Shown here: positions 35,705 through 44,787 of the stretch, one piece after another
Position numbering within the stretch: position 1 is the first letter of the stretch
Layout: the number at the start of each line of letters is the position of its first letter
Assembly (NCBI RefSeq): GCF_014202905.1
Contig: NZ_JACHHY010000001.1
Span: 124,001 to 188,000, forward strand
DNA: 64,000 bases
Direction: 5' to 3'
Source of the DNA: Chitinivorax tropicus
Lineage (GTDB): Bacteria > Pseudomonadota > Gammaproteobacteria > Burkholderiales > SCOH01
The notes under the pieces: generated by a model
The model's database searches: none
Told to the model about the DNA's origin: nothing
The model's input: the letters and a program-made list of their open reading frames with translations, nothing else
Program-made: the position numbers and the translations under genes

Positions 35705-36622
35705 CTACTCCCCCACCGCCACATAGCGCCAATCGTCTTCGTCTGCTTCCAGCTGCTCATCGGCAATCACCTCGATAGGTAGCGACTGCAGCTTTTCCAT
35801 CCATTCATCGCTCATATAGTGATGCGAGACATCCAGCCGTTTCAGCTGTCGCACATAATCACTGGCGAACAAGGCTGCCGCCCCCGCATCGCCCAGCGTC
35901 CCCATTGACAAGTCCAGGGTATCGATTTCGGCAAGCCAAGGCTGTGATGCCACCCAAATCGCCACATCATCCGCAATATCAGCATCCTTCAAGCCCAGAT
36001 AGCGCAGGCGAGATGCATCCAGGGCCGTCAGCAGCTTTGCGTAATCATCCACTCCCCCATCAAAGCCATATTCGTCAGTACCCAACCACAGCTCCAAATG
36101 AGCCAGCCTGGGCAGACGTGACTGTGTCAGATTGTGAACGATCGCCACTGGCAGGCCGCCACACTCAATAGCCAATTCGCACAGGTTGGCATGCTCGAAA
36201 GGCGCGATCTCCAAACCATTCGAGCCTCTGATCCGCAGCACCTCCAGTGATGGAAAGGCATTCAGCAAAGGCTGATATGAGCCTTGGATGATCCAGGAGA
36301 TTTCACATTCTTCATAGGTGATGTCACCGATGAACAAGGCTCGCAACGCCGGCAGCGCATCACGGCGCTCGATCAGCAGATCGAGAACCGGTTGCGGAGA
36401 GGATTCATAGGCGTCCGTCCACATGCCAATGATCAGCGAATCGAGTTTGCTGGTTTCCACTTGATCGAGAAACGAAGTCAACAGATCCAACAAGCTCCGC
36501 TCATCATCGTATTCGGTGGCAATCCGATAGACATGCGTTTCAAGCGGCTGTAATGGCTTATCTGGCTGATAAGTCAGCACCCGCTTGCCGTAGAACGACT
36601 CCTGATGATCCCCGATGGTCAT
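35705..36622 (-). CDS. STM4015 family leucine-rich-repeat-like protein
   Basis: 305 residues from the ATG at 36622, which has AGGGAG five bases upstream; the frame is open further back but without a ribosome site. Regular LRR-like units run through the C-terminal two thirds, for example LPALRALFIGDI, FPSLEVLRIRG, LPRLAHLELWLG, SRLRYLGLKDADIADD, IDTLDLSMGTLGDAG and LKRLDVSHHYMSDE. The N-terminus (SFYGKRVLTYQ) is typical of the STM4015 family. It is the first gene of the five-gene cassette. It could be a docking scaffold or the protein that the two radical SAM enzymes act on; both are inference. Confidence 0.85.
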   Translation of the reverse strand: MTIGDHQESFYGKRVLTYQPDKPLQPLETHVYRIATEYDDERSLLDLLTSFLDQVETSKLDSLIIGMWTDAYESSPQPVLDLLIERRDALPALRALFIGDITYEECEISWIIQGSYQPLLNAFPSLEVLRIRGSNGLEIAPFEHANLCELAIECGGLPVAIVHNLTQSRLPRLAHLELWLGTDEYGFDGGVDDYAKLLTALDASRLRYLGLKDADIADDVAIWVASQPWLAEIDTLDLSMGTLGDAGAAALFASDYVRQLKRLDVSHHYMSDEWMEKLQSLPIEVIADEQLEADEDDWRYVAVGE

Positions 36623-37427
36623 GGCGCTCCCTTTATGTGATATGTAAAAGTCTGGATGCCGGGTGCTATTGACATGTTTCATGGCCCGCACCGAAACCAT
36701 GTCAACAACAGTCAAACCCCGCCAAGGTCGTCAGTCGGCATCCTTCAGGCAAACCACCCACATCGCAGGACAACTGCTTCATCTGCAAGGGAGGCATGAA
36801 ACGCACGGACGACCTATCACTGGCGCGAGGCTGAAAGCGGTCTCAAACTGGCTGGCAGTGTAGCAGAGCCCCGTGAAAACCACATTGTCATTCATGCTTT
36901 TTTTACAAAGACTCACAGATTGCACAGTGCAATATCGCTATTTCATCATTTGATAATTTTTTGATCGAATTATTTACTTACATTCGAAATTGCAAACTAT
37001 TCCATGTCCATGCAAAATTGCGCGCAGATCGAGCAAGCATCAGCCCGCCGAGGGCGAGCGCCATGCAAGTGTCGGAGTGTATATATGGTGTAAAGGGATG
37101 GTAGGTATTTCCAGCACGCCAGACCACCAGAAAAACCAGGCCGGCTAAACGCGGGCCATATCCTGCCAAAATGACTAATCAGGCGCCCGTAATCTCTGCT
37201 GAAACAACCCACCACCCGCACCAACCAATGAAAAAATGATTCCATTGGCGCAATTATTCACTCTTTTTTGGAAAAGGTTGCAAAATCATTTTAATCAAAT
37301 GACATATGCGTTAAAATGCAACCCGGACGCCACCCAATTCGGTGCGTGATCCGCTCCAAAATGGCCACCATCCTGCATCGCGGGGCCTTGCTTTCCACCA
37401 ACCCAGCCGATCCGCCAAGGGGACAAC
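36623..37427. other. 805-base gap upstream of the STM401x operon
   Basis: No protein-coding frame looks real: two short minus-strand frames (36978-37169 and 36997-37245) lack family features. The central part (36890-37000) is very AT-rich. A perfect palindrome ATTGCAC-A-GTGCAAT lies at 36919-36933 and could be an operator shared by the leftward STM4015 gene and the rightward binding-protein gene. A second AT-rich block lies near 37260-37315. No RNA gene is evident. Confidence 0.5.
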
Positions 37428-38177
37428 ATGATCAATCGCCGTAGCGCCTGCTTGGCTTTCTGTCTGGGCCTGCTGCCGATCCGTGCCTCTGCCCGGTCCA
37501 ACCGGGAGGTATTGCTGATCAAGCAGTATCTGAACCCGGATGGCAGCGAAGCCCCTCTGCCTGCCTTTCTGCAGCGTCTGATCAGCTATCTGGAGGAGGA
37601 GCTGCAGCTGTACTTCGATGTGCAGACCTACCCCTGGAAGCGCGGTCTGGCCTTGGCTGCGCAAGGGAAGGGATTGGTCTGGGGGTTATCGAGCAATACC
37701 CGGCGACAGGCCGTCTTCGACTTTTCCGCCACGGTCCGCACCAACGATATCTGGATGATCACCCGCGCTGGCGAGCGCTTTCCCTGCCATCGTATTGAAG
37801 ACTTGCGGGGCAAGGTGGTCAGTGTATTCCGTGGTAATGTCCTGAGTGATGATTTCGAACGCCATCGCGGGCAGCTATTTCAGGTGCAGGAGGACGTGGA
37901 CTCCACGCCCATCCGGCTGCGCAGGCTGCTGGCCGGTCGTGTGGATGTCGTTTTGCTGACGACCCACAACAAGACGCGGGATCAGTTGCAAGCTTCGCTC
38001 GATAAACAGACCAAGCAGGCCGGGCTGGTTTCGGTACTCGACAAGCCCCTGATCAAAGACCCGGTGCATTTCGCCTATGCCAAATCGGCCAATAAGCGCC
38101 TATTGCTGAGGCGCATCGATGTCGCCATCCAGAAAGCCAAGCATCAGGGCATATGGCAACAGTTCCTGCAACCTTGA
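37428..38177 (+). CDS. Periplasmic solute-binding-like protein
   Basis: 249 residues. A signal peptide (RRSACLAFCLGLLPIRASA) is followed by a family-3 extracellular solute-binding fold: YPWKRGLALAAQGKGLVWG, FDFSATVRTNDIWMI, LRGKVVSVFRGNV and the RIDVAIQKAKHQGIW ending. Such stand-alone proteins without an ABC permease next door are common in proteobacteria. They bind amino acids or similar ligands in the periplasm and may feed a distant transporter or a sensor. The ligand is not predictable. It is isolated, with no operon partner. Confidence 0.75.
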   Translation: MINRRSACLAFCLGLLPIRASARSNREVLLIKQYLNPDGSEAPLPAFLQRLISYLEEELQLYFDVQTYPWKRGLALAAQGKGLVWGLSSNTRRQAVFDFSATVRTNDIWMITRAGERFPCHRIEDLRGKVVSVFRGNVLSDDFERHRGQLFQVQEDVDSTPIRLRRLLAGRVDVVLLTTHNKTRDQLQASLDKQTKQAGLVSVLDKPLIKDPVHFAYAKSANKRLLLRRIDVAIQKAKHQGIWQQFLQP

Positions 38178-38283
38178 TCCCCGTCACAGCGCAAATGGCC
38201 ACGCCTTTTTTGGTGATCTGTCACTTTGCAAAAGCATGGTCTTTGTTTAGATTCTGCTGACCACGAACAACGGAGATCAACTC

Positions 38284-39000
38284 ATGACGCAATGCCTGTT
38301 CCGCGACGATGCCTATCTGCAACAATGCCAAGCAACCGTAATCGCCGTCGATGAGCGTGGTATCGAGCTGTCCCACACCGTGTTCTACCCGCTCGGCGGC
38401 GGCCAGCCTGGCGATACGGGGACCCTGGCCTGTGCAGACGGTCGGGTGCTGCAGATCATCGATACCCGCAAAGGGGAAAGCCAAGGCAGCATCGTCCACA
38501 TCCCAGCGCCCGACAGCCCCACCCTGGCGGTGGGCGATACTGTTTCAGCCCAGATCGACTGGGCACGCCGTTACCGGCTGATGCGGATGCATACCGCGCT
38601 GCACCTGCTCTCCGTCGCCTTGCCCTACCCGGTGACAGGCGGACAGATTGCAGAGGACAAAGGGCGTCTGGATTTCGATTTGCAAGGTGAGCAACCTGAC
38701 AAAGATTCAGTGGCTGCTCAGTTGAATGCGCTGATCACCACCGGCCTCCCCGTCACCACCCAATGGATTACCGATGCCGAACTGGATGCCCAGCCTGAAT
38801 TGGTGAAGACCATGTCGGTCACTCCCCCCCGAGGAGCGGGCCAGATCAGGTTGCTGCGCATTGGCACGGCCCAACAGATCGATTTACAGCCCTGTGGCGG
38901 CACCCATGTAGGTAACACCGCCGAGATCGGCCCTATGGTCGTGCAAAAAATCGAAAACAAGGGCAAACAGAACCGCCGGGTGACCATCACGTTTGCGTGA
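38284..39000 (+). CDS. Alanyl-tRNA editing protein AlaX-type
   Basis: 238 residues. The zinc-binding HxxxH of the AlaRS editing fold is present in RLMRMHTALHLLS, and the second half of the site is the PCGGTHVGNTAEIG segment with its Cys and His. The N-terminus (TVFYPLGGGQPGDTG) is the usual AlaX start. It removes mischarged Ser or Gly from tRNA-Ala in trans. GGAG lies before the ATG. Long (AlaX-L-like) rather than AlaX-S, although the C-terminal extension of the longest forms is absent. Confidence 0.9.
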   Translation: MTQCLFRDDAYLQQCQATVIAVDERGIELSHTVFYPLGGGQPGDTGTLACADGRVLQIIDTRKGESQGSIVHIPAPDSPTLAVGDTVSAQIDWARRYRLMRMHTALHLLSVALPYPVTGGQIAEDKGRLDFDLQGEQPDKDSVAAQLNALITTGLPVTTQWITDAELDAQPELVKTMSVTPPRGAGQIRLLRIGTAQQIDLQPCGGTHVGNTAEIGPMVVQKIENKGKQNRRVTITFA

Positions 39001-39117
39001 GCATGCAACCCCTATAAATCAGCTGCTTACCACCCTCGCACCGCCATTCCGCCAGGCGCTGTGCGGGGCTGCGCAGGGCCACCCTATTCAACATGGAATA
39101 AGTCGCTGAATTAGCGT

Positions 39118-39123
39118 TATAAT
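39118..39123 (+). promoter_or_regulatory. -10 promoter element of prfC
   Basis: TATAAT, followed by GCCGCC, ends 30 bases before the prfC ATG. No clear -35 is found at 16-18 bases. The leader is short and pyrimidine-rich and lacks a normal Shine-Dalgarno sequence. Confidence 0.55.
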
Positions 39124-39153
39124 GCCGCCCTTTTATCCCTCCTGCCTTTCCTC

Positions 39154-40758
39154 ATGTCATTCGAACAGATCGCCAATGAAGTGGCGCGCCGACGCACCTT
39201 CGCCATCATTTCCCACCCCGATGCGGGCAAAACCACACTGACCGAGAAATTGCTGCTGTTTTCGGGTGCCATTCAACTGGCGGGCACGGTCAAGGGCAAG
39301 AAGACCGGCAAATTCGCCACCTCCGACTGGATGGAGATCGAAAAGCAGCGGGGTATCTCCGTCGCATCCAGCGTGATGCAGTTCGATTACCGTGAACACG
39401 TGATCAACCTGCTCGACACCCCAGGCCACCAGGACTTCTCTGAGGATACCTACCGCGTATTGACTGCGGTCGATTCCGCCCTGATGGTCATCGACGCCGC
39501 CAAAGGTGTGGAGGAGCAGACCATCAAATTGCTGAATGTCTGCCGCCTGCGCAGCACGCCGATCGTTACCTTCATGAACAAATATGACCGTGAAGTGCGT
39601 GACAACCTGGAGCTGCTGGACGAGGTGGAAAGCGTGCTGAAGATCCAGTGCGCACCAATCACCTGGCCAATCGGCATGGGCAAGGTGTTCCGTGGGGTCT
39701 ACCACCTGCTGAATGATGAGGTGATGCTGTTCACCCCTGGCGAAGACAAGGCAGGGCAAGATGTGGCGGAGGTCATCAAAGGGATTGACAATCCGCGCCT
39801 GGACGAGCTGTTCCCGCTTGAAATCCAACATACCCGTAACGAGCTGGAGCTGGTGCGCGGCGCATCACATCCATTCGACCTGGAAGCCTTTCTGGCGGGT
39901 CGGCAGACGCCCGTATTCTTTGGCTCAGCCATCAACAACTTCGGCGTGCGCGAGATCCTGAATGCATTGATCGACTGGGCACCCGCCCCAGGCGGACGAG
40001 ATGCTACGGTTCGCAGCGTCAACCCGGACGAACAGAAATTTTCCGGCTTCGTGTTCAAGATCCAAGCCAATATGGACCCGAAACACCGCGATCGTATCGC
40101 CTTCCTGCGCGTCTGCTCGGGCAAATTCGAGCGTGGCATGAAGATGAAACATCTGCGCCTAGGGCGCGATGTGGCCGCCAACTCGGTGGTCACCTTCATG
40201 GCATCCAGCCGCGAGCAGGTCGAGGAGGCTTACGCCGGGGACATCATCGGCGTACCCAACCACGGCAATATCCAGATCGGTGACTCGTTCTCCGAAGGCG
40301 AGCTGTTGGCTTTCACCGGCATCCCGTTCTTTGCGCCCGAGCTGTTCCGCAGTGTGCGGATCAAGAACCCACTAAAGCTCAAGCAGTTGCAAAAAGGTCT
40401 GCAGCAGCTAGGCGAGGAAGGCGCAGTACAGGTGTTCAAGCCCCTTTCGGGCGCAGACATGATTCTGGGCGCGGTAGGCGTGCTGCAGTTCGAGGTGGTG
40501 AAAAGCCGCTTGGAGAACGAGTATGGCGTCGATGCCATTTTCGAGTCCTGCTCGATCTACACCGCACGCTGGGTCAGCAGCGAAGACAGTCGCATGTTGG
40601 CTGATTTCGAGAAAAACCTCGGCATGAACCTGGCCCATGATGCCACCGACAACTTGACCTATCTGGCCCCGAACCGCGTCAATCTGTCACTGACAGAAGA
40701 GCGTTGGCCCAAGATCCGTTTTCACGCAACCCGTGAGCATGCCGCCAAGCTGAACTGA
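39154..40758 (+). CDS. prfC: Peptide chain release factor 3 (RF3)
   Basis: 534-residue translational GTPase that recycles RF1/RF2 after termination. G motifs are intact: [29 protein letters not shown] and NKYDREVRD. The length is that of E. coli RF3 (529), and the C-terminal [18 protein letters not shown] matches the family. The translation start lacks a Shine-Dalgarno sequence, with only a CCTCC/TTCCTC pyrimidine run upstream; no better in-frame start is available. A hairpin follows the stop. Confidence 0.97.
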   Translation: MSFEQIANEVARRRTFAIISHPDAGKTTLTEKLLLFSGAIQLAGTVKGKKTGKFATSDWMEIEKQRGISVASSVMQFDYREHVINLLDTPGHQDFSEDTYRVLTAVDSALMVIDAAKGVEEQTIKLLNVCRLRSTPIVTFMNKYDREVRDNLELLDEVESVLKIQCAPITWPIGMGKVFRGVYHLLNDEVMLFTPGEDKAGQDVAEVIKGIDNPRLDELFPLEIQHTRNELELVRGASHPFDLEAFLAGRQTPVFFGSAINNFGVREILNALIDWAPAPGGRDATVRSVNPDEQKFSGFVFKIQANMDPKHRDRIAFLRVCSGKFERGMKMKHLRLGRDVAANSVVTFMASSREQVEEAYAGDIIGVPNHGNIQIGDSFSEGELLAFTGIPFFAPELFRSVRIKNPLKLKQLQKGLQQLGEEGAVQVFKPLSGADMILGAVGVLQFEVVKSRLENEYGVDAIFESCSIYTARWVSSEDSRMLADFEKNLGMNLAHDATDNLTYLAPNRVNLSLTEERWPKIRFHATREHAAKLN

Positions 40759-40775
40759 TCAGCGCGGCCCACCAC

Positions 40776-40800
40776 GTAACCCGCCTGGCTGGCGGGTTAC
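40776..40800. terminator. Hairpin after prfC
   Basis: A perfect 10-bp stem, GTAACCCGCC and GGCGGGTTAC, with loop TGGCT, 17 bases after the prfC stop, convergent with the lipoprotein gene. There is no T tract on either strand, so it is a candidate terminator or RNA-stabilising hairpin only. Confidence 0.5.
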
Positions 40801-40824
40801 AATCAATAAGCCCCAGTCAGGTGG

Positions 40825-41349
40825 CTACCGGCGCCGACACAAACCCGTTTCGGAATACATGACGACTGCCCTGTTGGGAAGTGAGCGCACCCTCACACCA
40901 CACACCCCCGCCCGGACATCGTGTATGTACTCGACCTCATAATCTTTATTGGCTTCCGGTATGAAATAGATCGATGGCGCAACGCAGTGCCATCTACCAC
41001 CAAAGTCCATCAGCGTGAACGTGATAGGTGCGTTCGCAGTAGCGTAGAATTCCGCATAATCTGCCTTGTCCAGATATTGGATCTTATCGTCAGGTATGCC
41101 GATCGATCTTCCCGTAAATCCTGGGTTTCCCACAGGCGTTCGCATGATCGCCATGCCAGATTGTGGATCTGAGGGAGCGGCACACGACTTGTTTGGTGTC
41201 ACCGCAAGACTTCCATAGGTTACGATGGCTCTGATTCTGGCACGTTCACCTGATGTGGCCTCAACCAGTGGCCTGAATTGAAAGGACGAAAGGATGGTGC
41301 AAGCTGGTAGGGCAAGCACCGCAACAAGCATCAGGGGCATTCTTCCCAT
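40825..41349 (-). CDS. Small hypothetical lipoprotein
   Basis: 174 residues from the ATG at 41349, which has GGAGG nine bases upstream; a GTG nine codons earlier is in frame. The short signal peptide MGRMPLMLVAVLALPAC ends in a lipobox with Cys17, so the mature protein would be membrane-anchored by lipid. The rest contains six cysteines and is rich in beta-type segments (RARIRAIVTYGSLAV, YEVEYIHD). I do not recognise the family. It follows prfC convergently and precedes the GarR-like gene by 78 bases on the same strand, without an evident link. Confidence 0.65.
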   Translation of the reverse strand: MGRMPLMLVAVLALPACTILSSFQFRPLVEATSGERARIRAIVTYGSLAVTPNKSCAAPSDPQSGMAIMRTPVGNPGFTGRSIGIPDDKIQYLDKADYAEFYATANAPITFTLMDFGGRWHCVAPSIYFIPEANKDYEVEYIHDVRAGVCGVRVRSLPNRAVVMYSETGLCRRR

Positions 41350-41427
41350 GGCGGCAGCCCTCCATGATATCTCCACAACAGCTACATGCGGCCCACTCGT
41401 GCGGAGATGTCAACGCCCCGTGACATG

Positions 41428-42309
41428 TCAATCGCCAGACATCCGCTCGATCACTTTGATCATAGCCGATGAATCCATTTCACCCTGCCCCAATCCCAGC
41501 AAGGCATTGATCAGCTGGGTGGTCTGGCTGCTGATGGGCAAAGCCAAGCCAAGCTGGCGGGCAGTCTCCAGCACGATGTGCATATCCTTCTGATGCAGGC
41601 GGCTCTTGAAGCCAGGCCGGAAGTCACCATCCAGCATCCGCTTGCCGTGCACCTCTAGAATCTTGCTGCCCGCAAAACCGCCCATGAGGGCATCCCGAAC
41701 CTTGGCTGCATCCACATCGCTACGACGGGCAAAGGTCAGGGCTTCCGCCACCGCCGCAATGGTGCCCGCCACCACGATCTGATTGCAGGCTTTCGCCACC
41801 TGCCCCGCCCCGCTGTCACCGACATGTACGATATTCTTGCCCAACACCTGCAACAGCGGCAACGCCCGTTCGAATGCGCTTGCTTTACCCCCTACCATGA
41901 TCGAGAGCGTACCGGCTATCGCGCCCGCCTCTCCACCCGATACCGGCGCATCCAGCAGGTCAATGCCCCTCTCTGCCAATCGTTCGGCCATCTGCCGGGC
42001 AGCCAGCGGCGCGATGGTGCTCATGTCCACCACAACTTGGCCCGCCCTGCCAGCCTCGATCACACCTTGCTCCCCCAGCAGCACCTGCTCCACATCCGGG
42101 GTGTCCGACACATTGACGAACAGGATGTCGGCCACCCGAGCCAGCTCACATGGGCTGGCGGCGGCCTGCGCACCCTCCGCCAACAGAGGGGCCAATGACG
42201 CTGCCCGCCGGGCATACACATGCAACGTATAGCCCGCTTTGATCAGATTGAGCGCTGTGGGGCGGCCCATGATGCCCAGGCCAATATAGCCGACAACCGG
42301 TTTGGTCAT
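41428..42309 (-). CDS. GarR/3-hydroxyisobutyrate dehydrogenase family oxidoreductase
   Basis: 293 residues, beta-hydroxyacid dehydrogenase family. Rossmann motif VVGYIGLGIMGRPTALNLI, substrate segment LLDAPVSGGEAGAIAGTLSIMVGG, and the catalytic Lys in GAGQVAKACNQIVV. The family reduces 2-hydroxy-3-oxopropionate (tartronate semialdehyde) or oxidises 3-hydroxyisobutyrate; sequence alone favours the GarR-type 2-hydroxy-3-oxopropionate reductase but does not prove it. It stands alone in this block. Confidence 0.85.
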   Translation of the reverse strand: MTKPVVGYIGLGIMGRPTALNLIKAGYTLHVYARRAASLAPLLAEGAQAAASPCELARVADILFVNVSDTPDVEQVLLGEQGVIEAGRAGQVVVDMSTIAPLAARQMAERLAERGIDLLDAPVSGGEAGAIAGTLSIMVGGKASAFERALPLLQVLGKNIVHVGDSGAGQVAKACNQIVVAGTIAAVAEALTFARRSDVDAAKVRDALMGGFAGSKILEVHGKRMLDGDFRPGFKSRLHQKDMHIVLETARQLGLALPISSQTTQLINALLGLGQGEMDSSAMIKVIERMSGD

Positions 42310-42395
42310 GCTGATTCCTTACGATGGATGGAGACACGGATAGAGCGCCCGGCACATTGAGCCAGGCCGCAGGCAAGCGGGTGGAGTTTAACCGA

Positions 42396-42737
42396 TCAGC
42401 CCGGCTGCTCACCATCGACAGTCGCTGGCATTTCAGGCAATGACAGCGTCGGTGGCGGGGGTGCGTCGCCGCCCTGCTCCAGCAGGTAGATGAAAGCCAG
42501 AAGTTCGGCCACGGCACGGTACAGCTCAGGGGGAATATGCTGATCAAGATCGACCTGCATCAACAAGGACACCAGCTCCGGCGATTCATGGACGAACACA
42601 CCTGCCTCGCGTGCGCGTTCAATGATCATTTCAGCCAGTACACCCCGCCCCTTGGCCACGACCTTGGGCGCGCTCATGCCCGATTGATAGGCCATGGCCA
42701 CCGCCATCTGCCGCTGCCGGTCTTTATCCAACGCCAT
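42396..42737 (-). CDS. FlhB C-terminal-like protein (FlhB-prime/FlhX)
   Basis: 113 residues corresponding to the cytoplasmic FlhB C-terminal domain only: AVAMAYQSGMSAPKVVAKGRG and IIERAREAGVFVHESPELVSLL. It has no membrane helices and no NPTH autocleavage motif. Similar stand-alone proteins occur beside fliK in many betaproteobacteria; they may help the export apparatus switch from hook to filament proteins. Start overlaps the fliK end by 14 bases. Confidence 0.85.
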   Translation of the reverse strand: MALDKDRQRQMAVAMAYQSGMSAPKVVAKGRGVLAEMIIERAREAGVFVHESPELVSLLMQVDLDQHIPPELYRAVAELLAFIYLLEQGGDAPPPPTLSLPEMPATVDGEQPG

Positions 42738-43875
42738 CAGATGCTTCCTGAATATCCACTGTACTGCCCGCCAGGCGGAGACCGGCTGCTTCCAATTGAT
42801 GGCTCAAGGTTGTGCCGGCATTGCGGATGCGGTTGCCTGTCTCAGCCTTGGCGACATGAAAATTGACAGCGACATTCTGCCCATGCAGGCTGACGCCAAT
42901 CACCACATCACCCAAGGTAGGCAGGCTCAATTTCATGCGTGAATACCAAGTCCGGTCCTCCTCTCCCCCTCCGCCTTGCTGGGCTGCCACCTGCTCCTCA
43001 ATCGACCACTCCATCGGCTGATTGGGCCATGCCACGCCATGCCACATCATCTGGCGAGTATCCAGCACACCCAGTTGCTGCTGGACGATCTGCTTGAGCT
43101 GTGGCGCCAGCTCAGCACCGGACAGTGACGGGGCCTTCTCGGCAACCGTGCTGGCAGGCACCAGCAATGTCGCCTCTTTGGCTGGGCCAGCGGGCCTGGT
43201 CAGATCAGGCACCTCTGCCTTTGGCCCCACCGCAGCAGCAGTCTTTTCCGGATCGGCCACCGCTTGGGGTGTTGGATGATTGGCAACCGATTGCGACAGA
43301 GTGGCTTGCGGCTCGGCTTGCAGAGCCTGCAGGCTGCGCTGGCCACTGACCCACTCAGCCTGATGCGATTCGTAGAAAACGCCACTGTGGGCGATGGCTT
43401 TCTGCAGATTCTGAGCAATCTGCTCCGGCTGGGTATCAGCCGATTCCATCATAGGCTGGGTGCCGATGGTTGCAGGGGTGGCGGCTGACTGTTCCGCCTT
43501 GGCCAGCAACGCCCCTAGGAATTTGGCAGTTTCGCTGAACCTGACCTCTCCTGCCCCGCCCCCCATCAAGGCTGCCAGATCCTTGGTCAGCGCGAAAGTG
43601 GGCCTGGGCTCGACGCGGATGAAGGTCAAGTCCAATGCCTCGCCCGGTTGGGCATTGCCGGGCAGATTCATATCGAGCAATTGGTTTTTCACCAACACCT
43701 CGAACCGACCGTTGGGCAACAGAGTCAGCACATGAGCGGGAATCCGCTCACCAGGGATGAATTGCGGAATACGCTCATCCGTGACAGGCGGCCTTTCCTG
43801 GCTGGCCTCGATCAAGGTTGGCGAAACCCGCCGAACCAGCTGGTTGAGTTGGCCTAATGCATCGTTATGGATCAT
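42724..43875 (-). CDS. fliK: Flagellar hook-length control protein FliK
   Basis: 383 residues, a typical FliK layout. A long low-complexity, Ala/Gln/Pro-rich N-terminal region (the ruler) is followed by a compact C-terminal domain: RMKLSLPTLGDVVIGVSLHGQNVAVNFHVAKAETG in part, and LSHQLEAAGLRLAGSTV. FliK is secreted through the basal body and stops hook growth. Start overlaps the upstream DUF2802 stop by ATGA; the end overlaps the FlhB-like gene. The N-terminal region is highly variable in the family, so annotation rests on the C-terminus and position. Confidence 0.88.
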   Translation of the reverse strand: MIHNDALGQLNQLVRRVSPTLIEASQERPPVTDERIPQFIPGERIPAHVLTLLPNGRFEVLVKNQLLDMNLPGNAQPGEALDLTFIRVEPRPTFALTKDLAALMGGGAGEVRFSETAKFLGALLAKAEQSAATPATIGTQPMMESADTQPEQIAQNLQKAIAHSGVFYESHQAEWVSGQRSLQALQAEPQATLSQSVANHPTPQAVADPEKTAAAVGPKAEVPDLTRPAGPAKEATLLVPASTVAEKAPSLSGAELAPQLKQIVQQQLGVLDTRQMMWHGVAWPNQPMEWSIEEQVAAQQGGGGEEDRTWYSRMKLSLPTLGDVVIGVSLHGQNVAVNFHVAKAETGNRIRNAGTTLSHQLEAAGLRLAGSTVDIQEASDGVG

Positions 43876-44273
43876 ACCGGGTCAAACCGATGCAAAGCGA
43901 TGATCAATTCAGCCTCACCACGGGAAATACCACAATGGGCCGCCAGAGTGGCGGCATCCAGGCCCTGCCTCGCTAACTCCACCGCCTGGGTATACGGCGA
44001 GTGCACTTTCTCATGTTCAGCGGTACGCACCGGCCTTGGCGGGGCGGCATTGGCGGCGGCCTCAAGCCGTTGCCGCAAGGCCTGCACCTCCGCCTCCAGC
44101 ACCTCCAACCGCCCCAGCAGCTCGTGCGATGCGGGTTGAGGTGGGATGGTCTCGCGGCGCTCGCGTGCCCGTTTACTGGCCCGCATGAACGCAAACCACT
44201 CGGCAATGTAGATGCCGATGACAATAGCGCCGACCACCAACAACTCACGCCAGGTAATAACGATGGATTCCAT
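43872..44273 (-). CDS. DUF2802 domain protein
   Basis: 133 residues: an N-terminal membrane helix (LLVVGAIVIGIYIAEWFAFM), an Arg-rich stretch, a coiled-coil (LLGRLEVLEAEVQALRQRLEAA) and a C-terminal DUF2802 motif of a helix-turn-helix kind (ELARQGLDAATLAAHCGISRGEAELIIALHR). DUF2802 proteins are found almost only next to flagellar genes. The role is unknown; the membrane anchor with a cytoplasmic coiled-coil and HTH-like end suggests a scaffold or regulator at the flagellar base. A 190-base gap separates it from fliT. Confidence 0.82.
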   Translation of the reverse strand: MESIVITWRELLVVGAIVIGIYIAEWFAFMRASKRARERRETIPPQPASHELLGRLEVLEAEVQALRQRLEAAANAAPPRPVRTAEHEKVHSPYTQAVELARQGLDAATLAAHCGISRGEAELIIALHRFDPV

Positions 44274-44463
44274 GATCTAACAGCCCGACATCTGACAGTT
44301 GATACTTGAGGTCGTAGGGCTGGCACGCACGACTGCATCATGCCGAAACCCTGCTGCTTTCAGCTTACGCCGTGGCAGATGTTTTCTCAATCCATTGTTC
44401 AGACAAACCATGATGCCCCAGCCAGCCCAGCTGGCGCTGGTATCGTGTCATATGCCGCACCGG

Positions 44464-44787
44464 TCAACGGTAGGCATCAGTGATTTTACGTTCATTACTG
44501 GCACTGGCCAGGATGTCGCGCAGCTCCGACAGCCAGACTTCAGTCAGCGTGACCGTCTGTTGATCAGCTGCAAGAATGGCGGCAATCATGTCCCGCAGCT
44601 CGGTTTGAATGGTTTGCGACAGGTCGAATGCACCGATATCGATTCCTGCCACTGTCGCCAGCATGGCGGCGCGTGTTGCATCCAAGGCCAGCAACGGCTC
44701 CCACTGCTCCTGCCGGGCAAGATCCAACATGTGCTGGCTCAGGCTATGTAGCTCTCGATAGGTGGCAATGAGCTCCTCGCTGGTCAT
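44464..44787 (-). CDS. fliT: Flagellar chaperone FliT
   Basis: 107 residues from the ATG at 44787 (MTSEELIATYRELHSL), overlapping the fliS stop by ATGA. All-helical, with LSQHMLDLARQEQWEPLLALDATR, the FliT hallmark. FliT is the export chaperone for FliD and in enterobacteria also an anti-FlhDC factor. Sequences in this family are poorly conserved, so its position after fliS carries much of the call. Confidence 0.85.
   Translation of the reverse strand: MTSEELIATYRELHSLSQHMLDLARQEQWEPLLALDATRAAMLATVAGIDIGAFDLSQTIQTELRDMIAAILAADQQTVTLTEVWLSELRDILASASNERKITDAYR

Noticed and set aside
36978-37245. Two short overlapping minus-strand frames of 63 and 82 codons
   Set aside because: They have no ribosome site, no family features and odd composition; the surrounding DNA looks intergenic.
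39157-39831. A 224-codon minus-strand frame inside prfC
   Set aside because: Antisense to the G domain of RF3, whose motifs are intact; it is a shadow of that gene.
44321-44337. A sigma-54-like TGGCACG...CTGCA on the plus strand near the flagellar genes
   Set aside because: The GG-to-GC spacing is one base too long and it points towards no gene on that strand.
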